From NCBI RefSeq assembly GCF_002741075.1, contig NZ_CP016634.1, positions 3,130,001-3,194,000 on the forward strand: a stretch of 64,000 bases of DNA. The letters are read 5' to 3'. This stretch comes from Pseudomonas putida. GTDB lineage: Bacteria > Pseudomonadota > Gammaproteobacteria > Pseudomonadales > Pseudomonadaceae. Of the stretch, positions 16,870 to 26,090 are shown one piece after another. A program made the translations under genes and the position numbers. Position 1 is the stretch's first letter; each line of letters starts with the position of its first letter. The notes under the pieces are model-generated. The model worked only from the letters and a program-made list of their open reading frames with translations. It was not told the origin of the DNA and ran no database searches.

Positions 16870-17274
16870 TCAGATCTGGCGCTGGTGGCGGTCGAGCTGT
16901 TCGTGGCGTTCCTGAGCTTCGATGCAGTACTTGGTGGTCGGGCTGATCAGCAGACGCTGCAGGCCGATGGGCTCACCGCTGTCGTCACACCAGCCGAAGC
17001 TTTCGTCAGCGATGCGGCCCAGGGCCATTTCCAGCTGTGGCAGCAGGCGCTGGTCACGCTCGATGGCGTTGACCAGCCAGTGACGCTCTTCTTCCACCGA
17101 GGCCACGTCGGCCGGATCAGAAGGTGTGTCCAGGCTTTCGATGGTGGCGCGGCTCAGCTCGATGCGCTCGTGGGTTTCGACTTTCATCGCTTGCAGCAGG
17201 CCAGTGAAGAAAGCCAACTGTTCGGCGTTCATGTAGTCATCGGCCGACATAGCCAGCAACTGTTCCTTGGTCAT
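16870..17274 (-). CDS. DksA/TraR-family RNA polymerase-binding protein, incomplete zinc finger
   Basis: 134 residues. A coiled-coil N-terminal part contains the D-P-A-D tip (residues 53-56) that in DksA reaches the polymerase secondary channel. The C-terminal finger has C96-x-x-S99 and C117-x-x-A120, so two of the four zinc-binding cysteines are replaced. This is the pattern of the zinc-independent DksA paralogues of pseudomonads, which can stand in for DksA when zinc is scarce or act under stress. It is not DksA2 for certain, because several paralogues exist. The start at 17274 begins the helix MTKEQLLAMS. Confidence 0.8.
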   Translation of the reverse strand: MTKEQLLAMSADDYMNAEQLAFFTGLLQAMKVETHERIELSRATIESLDTPSDPADVASVEEERHWLVNAIERDQRLLPQLEMALGRIADESFGWCDDSGEPIGLQRLLISPTTKYCIEAQERHEQLDRHQRQI

Positions 17275-17601
17275 CGATTTCTCTATGAAAATATAGGCAT
17301 TTGGGCGATTCGGGTGTCGCCAACGACAGTTCGTGGGCAACGAAATTCTTAAAGCGCCAACCGGCTCTGTTTTACAGGGGGCGGCAGTCTAAGGCGGCGG
17401 GCCGTATGGGGCAACACCATTGATCCGTGAATTTACCCGAAATGCAGCCAATTGCGCCCTGCGCCACGGCAACAGTTCGTCGGTTTCGCGCTGCAACGCG
17501 CAACAGTCAGGCAAGACCCTGTAACACGTAGTAGCCGGCTACCGACCGCGACCTCACGAAGGCGGCTTTGCTAATGGACCGTTCAGTTTCGGAGCCATCC
17601 C
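17275..17601. other. Intergenic region between DksA-like gene and giant toxin-like gene
   Basis: About 330 bp that must hold two divergent promoters. I find no clear consensus elements, repeats or hairpins apart from a CGGAGCC ribosome site near 17590. Confidence 0.5.
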
Positions 17602-20600
17602 ATGAGCAATACCTCCCAACGCCCCGCAAGCCCAAACCTCGAGTGCCAGGTAGCGATCCGCTTCAATACCCGCCCTGGCCTGTTCGACATTGCCGACCAA
17701 GTGCTGGCCGAACAATGGCTGACACGCCGCCTACCGTCTGACGCGGACCCTCAGGAGCTGTTTCTGGTCAGCCTCGGGCCGGACTCGGCGCCGCCCTTCA
17801 TCCGTCCGCTGAGTCACGTGCTGGTCGAGCGCTTTTGCTTACGCCGCACGCTGAACCTGACACCCCACGAGCACTACGTTACCCCCGTGCAAGAACATGA
17901 CCCAGGCAAGGCGCTGACACTTGATCTGTATCCGCTGGCGCTCATGATCAACGAATGCGGCCCGTTCATGCTGGAGGCGTATCAACAGGCCCTGATCGCC
18001 TTCTGGGGCGACACCGATGACAAAGGACAGACCCCCTGGCAGTGGTACAGCGATTACCTGCAGCAACAGTTCACCCAGGCCGTGCAGGACAGCCAACGTG
18101 ACGCGACGCTGTCTACCGAAGCGCTGAGCGCGGCGCAATGGGTGCAATCGCATCCTGCCCCCACCACGCAAGCCAGCCTCGACGCCTCCCCCATCCAGGT
18201 CAACAACTTGCGCATGGACTTCGTGAACAACTGGCAACTGGATCCTTCGCTTTCCAGCGCCTTGTTGATCGAGCGCGCGAGCGAGCGCTCCGAGCCGCGC
18301 ACGACACTGCTCTACACGCCCACTGGCAAACTGATGTCCTTTCCTTCACGCCAGGCACTGCTGAGCCATGCCGCAAGGCCCTGGCCAGCATTACCTGGTG
18401 TATCCGGGCCAGATGTGCACCTGGTGCCCCCAACCCTGCCGTACTTCCAAAGCCAGGCACTTGGCGTGCTGTGCCAGCAGTTGCACGGATCACAACTGAG
18501 CGCCTGGCTGGAGGACGATCTGGTCCGCGCGACCGATCTGTCGACCGCCCTCGACCGCCTGACATCGATGTTCGGCCTGTGCAGCCCGGCCGAGGCCAGC
18601 TTGCACGAGCGTCTGGCGAGCCATTTGCCCGCATGGCTGAAGGACGCTCCCCCGAAAAAACTGTTTCGTTACAGCACAATGCTGACCCAAATTGCCCAGG
18701 GCTACCATGACGCCCAGTACACCTCCTGGCTCGATGGTGTAGACGATGCCCAGAGCTTCGCCACGCAAAAGCTCCAGGCTCGCATCCTGAAGGACCACCC
18801 CGAGGCTGACCTGGACCTCTCCATGCTCAGGGTCGTCAACGCTCAAACCACCGTCGCCGCACTGCCCGTCCAGGAAATCATCGCCACGGACATCACACCA
18901 CACACTCAAATGTTCACCCTGCCCCAATTGGCAATCAGCAACCTGGGGCTGCTGCGTCCAGGGAAGGTCACGCTCCAGGCACTCGACGGCAAGCCTGTGC
19001 CCGCATGGTTCGATGAGTCCTATTTACGCAACCTGATCACGCAGGTGGATGTCGCCCAGCACTACCCTGCGATGTTGCGCGCCACGCTGCTGGATGATCC
19101 TTCGCAGCGGTCACGTCGCGAGTCGTTGCTAAGACAGCAATTGCATACCCAACTACCCGCCCTTGCGATGGCGCTGAACCTGCAGGGCGAACCGATAGAC
19201 TTCGACGTGATCAAGGGTATCGGCGAGGTGTTCAGCGATGCCTCGCAACGCAGTACTTCGTGGCAATTGCGCCCGTTCGGCTTGCTGAGAAGCCTCGATG
19301 CCAGCCCTGACCATCCGCTCAACACCTGGCTGATCGAAGCGCAAGCTGCCACCCCACAGCCGTGCCTGCTCTACCGCCCGCTGCACCGCGAGCCGTTACT
19401 GGCCTTCGACGACAGACAAGCGTTGCTTGACGCGATCGCAGCCCCCGGCGCATTGCAAGACGACCTGCTCGATCGCTTACCCGAAGAGGACCGCAAGGTC
19501 TATGCCCATGGCGGTTTCCTCGAACCCCACCTGTTCCACCCCCTGGAGGACGACTGGGCCGTTCCGTTCGGTACTCCCGCGCCGGTGACCCTGGCGCTGG
19601 AACCACCGCTGGCTGACCCTGCGCAGGCCATTTACCAAGGGTGCATCGAGGAAACCATCCGCCAGTTCCAAGTCAAGGCCCAGACCAGCGCCCAGGCCCG
19701 TTGGGAGCGTTGGAAATCCCTGGGCTGGCTGCTCCTGAACACCGCATTGCCCTTTGTGGCCGAACCCTTGGCCGCGCCGCTCTGGACAGTCCAGCTGGAA
19801 ACCGCCTTCCTCGAACTGGTGGGCGAGCACCAGAACCAGAGCCCCGGCGAGCGCATCGCCGCGCTGGTGGAGTTTCTCTTCAACCTGGCATTGTTGCTGC
19901 TCAACCATGCCTTCAAGCGCATCGAGGTACTGCGTAAAACCGCCTCGCAGCGCTTCCAATCCGACCCTGCCACAGCCATGCTGCCGGCCCTGCCCACACT
20001 GGCCGTATCGCCACGCGAGGAGGTGCTCGACTTCTCTTGGGCAAACCCTAAGCGCACGCTCGATCCCTCACAACGAAAAGCCCTGGAGGCACTCGGCGCG
20101 GACACCCCTCTGGCCCAGTTGGGCAAGCCCATCCCCAGCGGCCCGTTGAAGGGCCTGTATCTATACAGAGACCGAAGCTGGGCCGCACTCGGTGACAAGG
20201 TCTACCAAGTCGAATTCGACGCCCACCAACAGTGCCCACGTATCGTCGACAGCAAAGACGAACTCATCAAAGGCCCCTGGCTGCTGCGAGATGCGGCCGG
20301 TCGCTGGCTGCTGGACCTGGGGCTGCGCCTGCGTGCAGGCATGCCGCTTCATAGCCGGGTCGAGCAGTTGCGCATCGCCAACCAGCAAGAGCTGGAAACC
20401 CTGCAGACCCAGATCCAGGAGGATGTGACCTACCAGAAGACCCAACGCGAATACCTCGACAAGGTCGCGAAGCTGGCCCACCGCAAGGCGCCTGAAGGCA
20501 TCCTGCGCAACTACCTGGCAAAGCTTCAGGACTTCGTGACGTTCTGGCAAAAGCACTTGATGCGCATTAGTCAGCTCAATGCGCTCAAACCGCTGCGTGA

Positions 20601-22146
20601 GTACAAGATCAAACGCGCCTACGCCCTGTCCCAGCAGCTGCAATACGCAAAGAAGATCGATGAAACCCTGTCTTGGCTGCACGCGCCCATCCACGAGCAG
20701 CTCGATGGGATGATCAAAATGCAGCAAAGGGGCTATGAGCTGACCGAGGCGGACAAGCGCACCCTGAACCGGCGCATCGATACCTTGTTGCCCTTGCTGA
20801 ACACCTTGCTGGACAACAGCCAGAGCCTGGTCGATGGCATGGCGCAACTCGAACGTCTGGCCAGCCTCTCCCAACCGAAGATCACCGAGTACCTCGCAGC
20901 TGCCTCGCTCGATTGGGAAAACGTCAGGTCGCCACTGGCGTGGCGTTGGTCCCGCATCGAGGCCTGCTTCAATCGCTTGTCACTGCTCGAAGCGCTCGAC
21001 GATGACAGCGAGTATTGGCTGCAGCACTGCGGCGAAAGTCTCGACCTGGCGTTTGCCCAGCGCCAGCAACTGCTGGCGCTCGATCAGCCCAATGACGATG
21101 TGGTCAGTCGGCTGGCCGCCAGCATCGACCGTCACTTCAAGGCGGCACGTCGCCAATTGGGCAATTTCAAGTCCCATTTGAACCTGGACACTGCCCAGCC
21201 AGCGCTGACTCGCCTGCAGGAAGACATCGACAGCGCCGCCAAGGAACTGCAACCCACCCTCGACGAGTACGCGGCAACGCTCCCCAGCAACACCGTCAAC
21301 CAACTGCGCGAGCAAGTGCCAGGCTTGATCGAAACCCAGGAAGGCGACGTGCTGTTGGGCAATGTCCGCCCGGACGACGATACCGTCGTCGATGTCCCCA
21401 TCGCGCCGCACAATGCCAGTTCACGCGCCTACAAACTGGACAACGATCGTTGGGTGGCGCTTGCGGAGCAAGCACCTGCCAAACCTGCGACCGTGCGCAA
21501 GCTCAAGCACCTACTCAAGGACAGCCAAGCGCGTCTGCAGACCGCGCGCAAAGAACTGCAGCGCCTGGAAGGCGGTACATTCAGCCAGTACCTGCCCATC
21601 GAGATAGAAGAACTGCTGCACCACCAGCGTGACCGCCTGCGTACCTTGCGCGAAGCGATCGAAAAGCACCTGACGGCGGACAACCAGACGGACGAGGTCC
21701 GTGGCAACCGCGATGCAGCCGGGACGATCAAAGCGCTTGAAGACCTGGACGCTCAGCTGACCAGCAAGGCGATCGAACTGCGCACCAAGGCGGCGCTGGC
21801 GCAAAAACCGCGAATGGCCGAGCTGCGTTTTCTCATCGATCAGGGTGCCGTGACAGTGCGCGTGGAGAACCCGCGCAAGCTGCTCGCCCGAGTCAAGGGC
21901 AGGCCTGCGGACTACCTCGACGACTATGGGATCTACAAGGACGAATCCTTGCTGTGGGTCGCGCATTTTCACTACCGCACGCTCGAGGCCGGCAAGCACG
22001 CCTTCGTCGCGGGTCACCTCAAGCCCGCAGCGCAGCGATACGCCCAGGGCGCGCAGGTCAGCCGACCGGAAACAGGGCAGACCGAGGAGGTCTACCGCAG
22101 CCCAATTTCCCTGGCCGATGCGCAGCAGTATTTCTTCAACGTCTGA
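17602..22146 (+). CDS. Giant toxin-like protein, dermonecrotic-toxin-N-terminal (DUF6543-type) architecture
   Basis: A 1514-residue protein with no signal peptide. I place it in the Pseudomonas family annotated as DUF6543 or dermonecrotic-toxin-domain proteins. The basis is its size, an amphipathic N-terminal domain, a paired hydrophobic segment at about 702-770 (WLLLNTALPFVAEPLAAPLW and LVEFLFNLALLLLNHAFKR), and a following block (about 850-900) with YLYRDRSWAALGDKVYQVEF and GPWLLRDAAGRWLLDLG. The 1495-residue ligase downstream has a comparable hydrophobic pair and block. After this come long coiled coils (about 930-1300). No catalytic motif, leucine-rich repeat or NEL domain is visible, so the effector activity is unknown. 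A function in host or competitor attack is inferred. Confidence 0.65.
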   Translation: MSNTSQRPASPNLECQVAIRFNTRPGLFDIADQVLAEQWLTRRLPSDADPQELFLVSLGPDSAPPFIRPLSHVLVERFCLRRTLNLTPHEHYVTPVQEHDPGKALTLDLYPLALMINECGPFMLEAYQQALIAFWGDTDDKGQTPWQWYSDYLQQQFTQAVQDSQRDATLSTEALSAAQWVQSHPAPTTQASLDASPIQVNNLRMDFVNNWQLDPSLSSALLIERASERSEPRTTLLYTPTGKLMSFPSRQALLSHAARPWPALPGVSGPDVHLVPPTLPYFQSQALGVLCQQLHGSQLSAWLEDDLVRATDLSTALDRLTSMFGLCSPAEASLHERLASHLPAWLKDAPPKKLFRYSTMLTQIAQGYHDAQYTSWLDGVDDAQSFATQKLQARILKDHPEADLDLSMLRVVNAQTTVAALPVQEIIATDITPHTQMFTLPQLAISNLGLLRPGKVTLQALDGKPVPAWFDESYLRNLITQVDVAQHYPAMLRATLLDDPSQRSRRESLLRQQLHTQLPALAMALNLQGEPIDFDVIKGIGEVFSDASQRSTSWQLRPFGLLRSLDASPDHPLNTWLIEAQAATPQPCLLYRPLHREPLLAFDDRQALLDAIAAPGALQDDLLDRLPEEDRKVYAHGGFLEPHLFHPLEDDWAVPFGTPAPVTLALEPPLADPAQAIYQGCIEETIRQFQVKAQTSAQARWERWKSLGWLLLNTALPFVAEPLAAPLWTVQLETAFLELVGEHQNQSPGERIAALVEFLFNLALLLLNHAFKRIEVLRKTASQRFQSDPATAMLPALPTLAVSPREEVLDFSWANPKRTLDPSQRKALEALGADTPLAQLGKPIPSGPLKGLYLYRDRSWAALGDKVYQVEFDAHQQCPRIVDSKDELIKGPWLLRDAAGRWLLDLGLRLRAGMPLHSRVEQLRIANQQELETLQTQIQEDVTYQKTQREYLDKVAKLAHRKAPEGILRNYLAKLQDFVTFWQKHLMRISQLNALKPLREYKIKRAYALSQQLQYAKKIDETLSWLHAPIHEQLDGMIKMQQRGYELTEADKRTLNRRIDTLLPLLNTLLDNSQSLVDGMAQLERLASLSQPKITEYLAAASLDWENVRSPLAWRWSRIEACFNRLSLLEALDDDSEYWLQHCGESLDLAFAQRQQLLALDQPNDDVVSRLAASIDRHFKAARRQLGNFKSHLNLDTAQPALTRLQEDIDSAAKELQPTLDEYAATLPSNTVNQLREQVPGLIETQEGDVLLGNVRPDDDTVVDVPIAPHNASSRAYKLDNDRWVALAEQAPAKPATVRKLKHLLKDSQARLQTARKELQRLEGGTFSQYLPIEIEELLHHQRDRLRTLREAIEKHLTADNQTDEVRGNRDAAGTIKALEDLDAQLTSKAIELRTKAALAQKPRMAELRFLIDQGAVTVRVENPRKLLARVKGRPADYLDDYGIYKDESLLWVAHFHYRTLEAGKHAFVAGHLKPAAQRYAQGAQVSRPETGQTEEVYRSPISLADAQQYFFNV

Positions 22147-22152
22147 AACGAC

Positions 22153-22174
22153 CGGGGCGCCTTGAGGCGCCCCG
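22153..22174. terminator. Hairpin between convergent toxin-like gene and enoyl-CoA hydratase gene
   Basis: A perfect 10-bp stem, CGGGGCGCCT paired with AGGCGCCCCG, with a very short loop lies in the 35-bp gap between the two stops. It probably serves both strands. Confidence 0.75.
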
Positions 22175-22181
22175 ACTGCTC

Positions 22182-22955
22182 TTAACGATCTTTGAACTGC
22201 GCCTCGCGCTTGGCGATGAAGGCAGCCATGCCTTCCTTCTGGTCCTCGGTGGCGAAGGCTGCATGGAACACCCGACGCTCGAAGCGTACACCTTCGCTCA
22301 GCGTGACTTCGAAGGCGCGGTTGACGCTTTCCTTGACCATCATGCTCACCGGGATCGATTTGCTGGCGATGGTCGCGGCGACCTTCAGGGCCTCCTCGAG
22401 CAGCTCGGCCTGCGGCACCACACGGGCCACCAGGCCGGCGCGTTCGGCCTCTTCGGCGCCCATCAGGCGCCCGGTCAGGCACAGTTCCATGGCCTTGGCC
22501 TTGCCCACCGCGCGGGTCAGACGCTGGGTGCCGCCCATGCCCGGCAGCACGCCCAGGTTGATCTCCGGCTGACCAAACTTGGCGTTGTCGGCGGCCAGGA
22601 TGAAGTCACACATCATCGCCAGCTCGCAACCACCGCCCAAAGCAAAGCCGGACACCGCAGCGATGATCGGCTTGCGGCGGTTGGCGATGCGATCGGCGTC
22701 GCTGAACAGGTCTTCGACATAGATCTGCGGGTACTTGAGCTCGGCCATTTCCTTGATGTCGGCGCCAGCGGCAAAGGCCTTGGCGGAGCCGGTCAGCACC
22801 ACGCAGCCAATGTTCGGGTCACGCTCTAGCTGGTCCAGGGCCTGGTTGATTTCGCCGACGATCTGCGCGTTCAGGGCATTGAGCGCCTGCGGCCGGTTAA
22901 GGGTGATCAGGCCGACCTTGCCGTGGATGTCCAACAGGATGGTTTCGAATGCCAT
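22182..22955 (-). CDS. Enoyl-CoA hydratase/isomerase family
   Basis: A 257-residue crotonase. It hydrates trans-2-enoyl-CoA to 3-hydroxyacyl-CoA. The oxyanion-hole segments are [11 protein letters not shown] and [21 protein letters not shown]; the two catalytic glutamates are the E of GGCE and the E of FGQPEINLG, as in classical EchA hydratases. The start at 22955 was chosen for the [20 protein letters not shown] beginning. It is last in the five-gene acyl-CoA operon, 13 bp after the dehydrogenase gene. The orthologous P. putida unit is written fadDx-fadB2x-fadAx-dehydrogenase-hydratase. Confidence 0.92.
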   Translation of the reverse strand: MAFETILLDIHGKVGLITLNRPQALNALNAQIVGEINQALDQLERDPNIGCVVLTGSAKAFAAGADIKEMAELKYPQIYVEDLFSDADRIANRRKPIIAAVSGFALGGGCELAMMCDFILAADNAKFGQPEINLGVLPGMGGTQRLTRAVGKAKAMELCLTGRLMGAEEAERAGLVARVVPQAELLEEALKVAATIASKSIPVSMMVKESVNRAFEVTLSEGVRFERRVFHAAFATEDQKEGMAAFIAKREAQFKDR

Positions 22956-22968
22956 GCAGACTGCTCCT

Positions 22969-24096
22969 TCAAAGATTGCGCGCAATGACCATGCGCTGAA
23001 TGTCGCTGGTGCCTTCGTAGATCTGGCAGACCCGAACGTCACGGTAGATCCGCTCCAGCGGGAAGTCGCTCAGATAGCCATATCCGCCGAGCGTCTGCAA
23101 GGCATCCGAACAGACCTTTTCTGCCATTTCCGAGGCAAAAAGCTTCGCCATGGACGCTTCCACCAACGCCGGACGGCCTGCGTCACGCAGCGCCGCGGCA
23201 TGCAGCACCATCTGCCGGGCCACCGCGATGCGCGTGGCCATGTCGGCCAGGCGGAACGCCACGGCCTGGTGTTCGATCAGTGGCTTGCCGAAGCTCTGGC
23301 GCTCGTTGGCGTAGTCGCGAGCTACCTCGAACGCCGCGCGGGCCATGCCCACCGATTGCGAGGCGATGCCGATCCGTCCACCTTCAAGGTTGGCCAAGGC
23401 GATCTTGTAGCCCTCACCCTCTTCGCCCAGGCGATTGGCCACCGGCACACGCACCTCGTCGAACACGATCTGGCAGGTATCGGATGCATGCTGGCCCAGC
23501 TTGTCCTCGACCCGCGCCACCTGGTAGCCCGGTGAATCGGTGGGCACGATGAAGGCGCTGATGCCACGCTTGCCGGCCTCGGGGTCGGTCACGGCAAAGA
23601 CGATCACCACACCGGCGTTCTGCCCGGAGGTGATGAACTGCTTGCTGCCGCTGAGCACGTAGTGATCGCCATCGCGACGCGCCCGGGTCTTCAGGCTGCT
23701 GGCGTCGGAGCCGGCCTGAGGTTCGGTCAGGGCAAAGGCGCCAAGCATCTGGCCGTTGGCCAGCGGGGTGAGGAACTGCGCCTTCTGTTGCTCGTTGCCA
23801 AAGCGCAGGATCGGCACGCAGCCCACCGAGTTGTGCACGCTCATGATGGTCGAGCAGGCGCCATCGCCTGCGGCGATCTCCTCCAGGGCCATGGCGTAGG
23901 CCACATAACCGGTATCGCTGCCGCCCCACTGCTCCGGCACCAACATGCCGAACAGGCCCAGATCAGCCATTTCGGCGATGGCCTCGCGGGGAAAGCGGTG
24001 CTCCTTGTCCCACTGTTCGGCGAACGGCTTCAGACGCTCCTGTGCGAAAGCGCGAACAGCGTCGGCGATCTGTTGTTGCTCGTCAGTTACCAGCAT
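22969..24096 (-). CDS. Acyl-CoA dehydrogenase (short/medium chain)
   Basis: A 375-residue FAD enzyme that oxidises acyl-CoA to trans-2-enoyl-CoA and passes electrons to ETF. The acyl-CoA dehydrogenase signatures are present: [19 protein letters not shown] (FAD contacts) and the C-terminal [22 protein letters not shown]. The catalytic glutamate is in [18 protein letters not shown], the short/medium-chain position. A good GAGGTG ribosome site precedes the ATG. It overlaps neither neighbour but lies 8-13 bp from each, so it is co-transcribed with the thiolase and hydratase genes. Confidence 0.93.
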   Translation of the reverse strand: MLVTDEQQQIADAVRAFAQERLKPFAEQWDKEHRFPREAIAEMADLGLFGMLVPEQWGGSDTGYVAYAMALEEIAAGDGACSTIMSVHNSVGCVPILRFGNEQQKAQFLTPLANGQMLGAFALTEPQAGSDASSLKTRARRDGDHYVLSGSKQFITSGQNAGVVIVFAVTDPEAGKRGISAFIVPTDSPGYQVARVEDKLGQHASDTCQIVFDEVRVPVANRLGEEGEGYKIALANLEGGRIGIASQSVGMARAAFEVARDYANERQSFGKPLIEHQAVAFRLADMATRIAVARQMVLHAAALRDAGRPALVEASMAKLFASEMAEKVCSDALQTLGGYGYLSDFPLERIYRDVRVCQIYEGTSDIQRMVIARNL

Positions 24097-24104
24097 GGTT
24101 CACC

Positions 24105-25298
24105 TCAGTACAGACACTCGACGGCCATGGCCGTGGCCTCGCCACCACCGATGCAGATGGCTGCCACGCCGCGGCGCAGGTTGTTCTGGCGCAAGGCCGA
24201 CAGCAGGGTCACCAGAATGCGCGCACCGGAGGCACCGATCGGATGGCCCAGGGCGCAGGCGCCGCCATGGATGTTGACCTTCTCGTGCGGCAGGTCCAGG
24301 TGCTTCATGGCCGCCAGGGTGACCACGGCAAAGGCCTCGTTGATCTCGAACAGGTCCACCTCGGCCAGGTTCCAGCCGGTGCGTTTGATCAGTTTGTCGA
24401 TGGCGCCGATGGGCGCGGTGGGGAACAGTGCCGGAGTATCGGCAAAGGCCGCGTGGCCATGGATCACCGCCAAGGGCTTGAGCCCTCGCTTTTGGGCCTC
24501 GGATCTGCGCATCAACACCAGCGCGGCGGCGCCGTCGGAGATGGAGCTGGAGTTAGCCGCCGTCACGGTGCCGCCGTCGCGGAAGGCCGGACGCAGTTGC
24601 GGGATCTTGTCCAGGCGCGCCTTGGGGGGCTGCTCGTCGTCACTGATAGTGCGCGTCTGCTTGCCCTCGGTGATCTCGACCGGAACGATCTCGGCAGCAA
24701 AGCGGCCATTCTTGATCGCGTCCTGGGCGCGGGTCAGCGAGGTAATGGCGAACTGGTCCTGAGCCTCGCGGCTGAACCCATTGGCCTGAGCGCAATCCTC
24801 AGCGAAGGTGCCCATCAGGCGCCCCTTGTCGTAGGCGTCTTCCAGACCGTCCATGAACATGTGGTCGATGATCTTGCCATGGCCCATGCGGTAACCGCCG
24901 CGGGCTTTGTCCAGCAGGTATGGGGCATTGGTCATGCTTTCCATGCCGCCGGCCACCACCACATCGGCGCTGCCGGCCAGCAGCAGATCATGGGCCATGA
25001 TCGCCGCCTGCATGCCCGAGCCGCACATCTTGTTCAGCGTGGTGCAGGTGGTGTGCTTGTTGAGTCCCGCGCCGAGCGCGGCCTGGCGTGCCGGCGCCTG
25101 GCCGAGACCTGCCGACAGGACGCAACCGAACAGTACCTGCTCGACGCTGTCGCCCTGGATGCCGGCGCGCTCGACCGCGGCCCGGATGGCGGCCGCGCCC
25201 AACTGTGGCGCGGTCAGGCTCTTGAGGTCGCCCTGCAGGCCGCCCATGGGCGTGCGCACGGCGCTGACGATGACGATCGGGTCGTTGGCGAGAGTCAT
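24105..25298 (-). CDS. fadAx: Acetyl-CoA acetyltransferase (thiolase), FadAx-like
   Basis: A 397-residue thiolase that cleaves 3-ketoacyl-CoA to acetyl-CoA and a shortened acyl-CoA. The nucleophilic cysteine is in TTCTTLNKMCGSGMQAA; the second active-site pair is in GGACALGHPIGASGARI (Cys and His). The NEAFAV motif carries the catalytic histidine-region asparagine. The gene lies between the short-chain dehydrogenase and acyl-CoA dehydrogenase genes, in the order of the fadDx operon of P. putida, from which the symbol is taken. The substrate is likely a branched or short-chain acyl-CoA rather than standard fatty acids. Confidence 0.9.
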   Translation of the reverse strand: MTLANDPIVIVSAVRTPMGGLQGDLKSLTAPQLGAAAIRAAVERAGIQGDSVEQVLFGCVLSAGLGQAPARQAALGAGLNKHTTCTTLNKMCGSGMQAAIMAHDLLLAGSADVVVAGGMESMTNAPYLLDKARGGYRMGHGKIIDHMFMDGLEDAYDKGRLMGTFAEDCAQANGFSREAQDQFAITSLTRAQDAIKNGRFAAEIVPVEITEGKQTRTISDDEQPPKARLDKIPQLRPAFRDGGTVTAANSSSISDGAAALVLMRRSEAQKRGLKPLAVIHGHAAFADTPALFPTAPIGAIDKLIKRTGWNLAEVDLFEINEAFAVVTLAAMKHLDLPHEKVNIHGGACALGHPIGASGARILVTLLSALRQNNLRRGVAAICIGGGEATAMAVECLY

Positions 25299-25310
25299 GT
25301 ACGGATCTCC

Positions 25311-26078
25311 TTACTTGGCAGCCATGCGCAGGGCACCGTCGAGGCGGATCACCTCGCCGTTGAGCATGCTGTTCTCGATGATATGACGGGCCAGCGCTGC
25401 ATACTCCTGCGGGCGTCCCAGGCGCGGCGGGAACGGCACGCCAGCGGCCAGGGAATCACGAACTTCCTGGGTCATGCTGGCCATCATGGGCGTCTCGAAA
25501 ATGCCGGGGGCGATGGTCATCACGCGGATGCCGAAGCGCGCCAACTCACGGGCCACCGGCAAGGTCAGGCTGGCGATGGCGCCCTTGGAGGCGGCATAGG
25601 CGGCCTGGCCGATCTGGCCGTCGTAGGCGGCGATCGAGGCGGTGTTGATGATCACCCCGCGCTCACCACCGTCGTCCGCCGCCCCTTCGGCCATGGCTGC
25701 CGCCGCCAGGCGCAGCAGGTTGAAGCTGCCGATCACGTTGACGTTGATCACCTTGGTGAAGCTGGCCAGGCCATGTGGACCTTGTTTGCCCAGGACTTTC
25801 TCTGCGCCGACGATACCGGCGCAGTTGACCAGCCCCTGCAGGCTGCCGAAGGCGCTGACCGCAGCATCGACCGCTGCCTGGGCCGCCTGCTCGTCGCTGA
25901 TGTCGGCGACCGCGAAGCGCGCCTGTTCGCCCAGTTCACGGGCCTTGGCCGCGACCGCGTCAGCGTTGAGGTCGACCAGCATGACCTTGGCGCCGGCGTC
26001 GACCAGCATCTGCGCGGTGGCGGCACCGAGCCCGGAAGCTGCGCCACTGACGATGAAATGCTTGTTGGCTATCTGCAT
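25311..26078 (-). CDS. fadB2x: 3-Hydroxyacyl-CoA dehydrogenase, SDR type (FadB2x-like)
   Basis: A 255-residue short-chain dehydrogenase related to type-2 (17-beta-HSD10-like) 3-hydroxyacyl-CoA dehydrogenases. The NAD-binding glycine motif is [13 protein letters not shown], and the catalytic residues are S ([11 protein letters not shown]), Y and K ([11 protein letters not shown]). It lacks the two-domain structure of FadB. Its place between fadDx and fadAx genes shows it supplies the 3-ketoacyl-CoA for the thiolase. It starts at 26078, 12 bp after the ligase stop. Confidence 0.9.
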   Translation of the reverse strand: MQIANKHFIVSGAASGLGAATAQMLVDAGAKVMLVDLNADAVAAKARELGEQARFAVADISDEQAAQAAVDAAVSAFGSLQGLVNCAGIVGAEKVLGKQGPHGLASFTKVINVNVIGSFNLLRLAAAAMAEGAADDGGERGVIINTASIAAYDGQIGQAAYAASKGAIASLTLPVARELARFGIRVMTIAPGIFETPMMASMTQEVRDSLAAGVPFPPRLGRPQEYAALARHIIENSMLNGEVIRLDGALRMAAK

Positions 26079-26090
26079 GATGTGCTTCCT

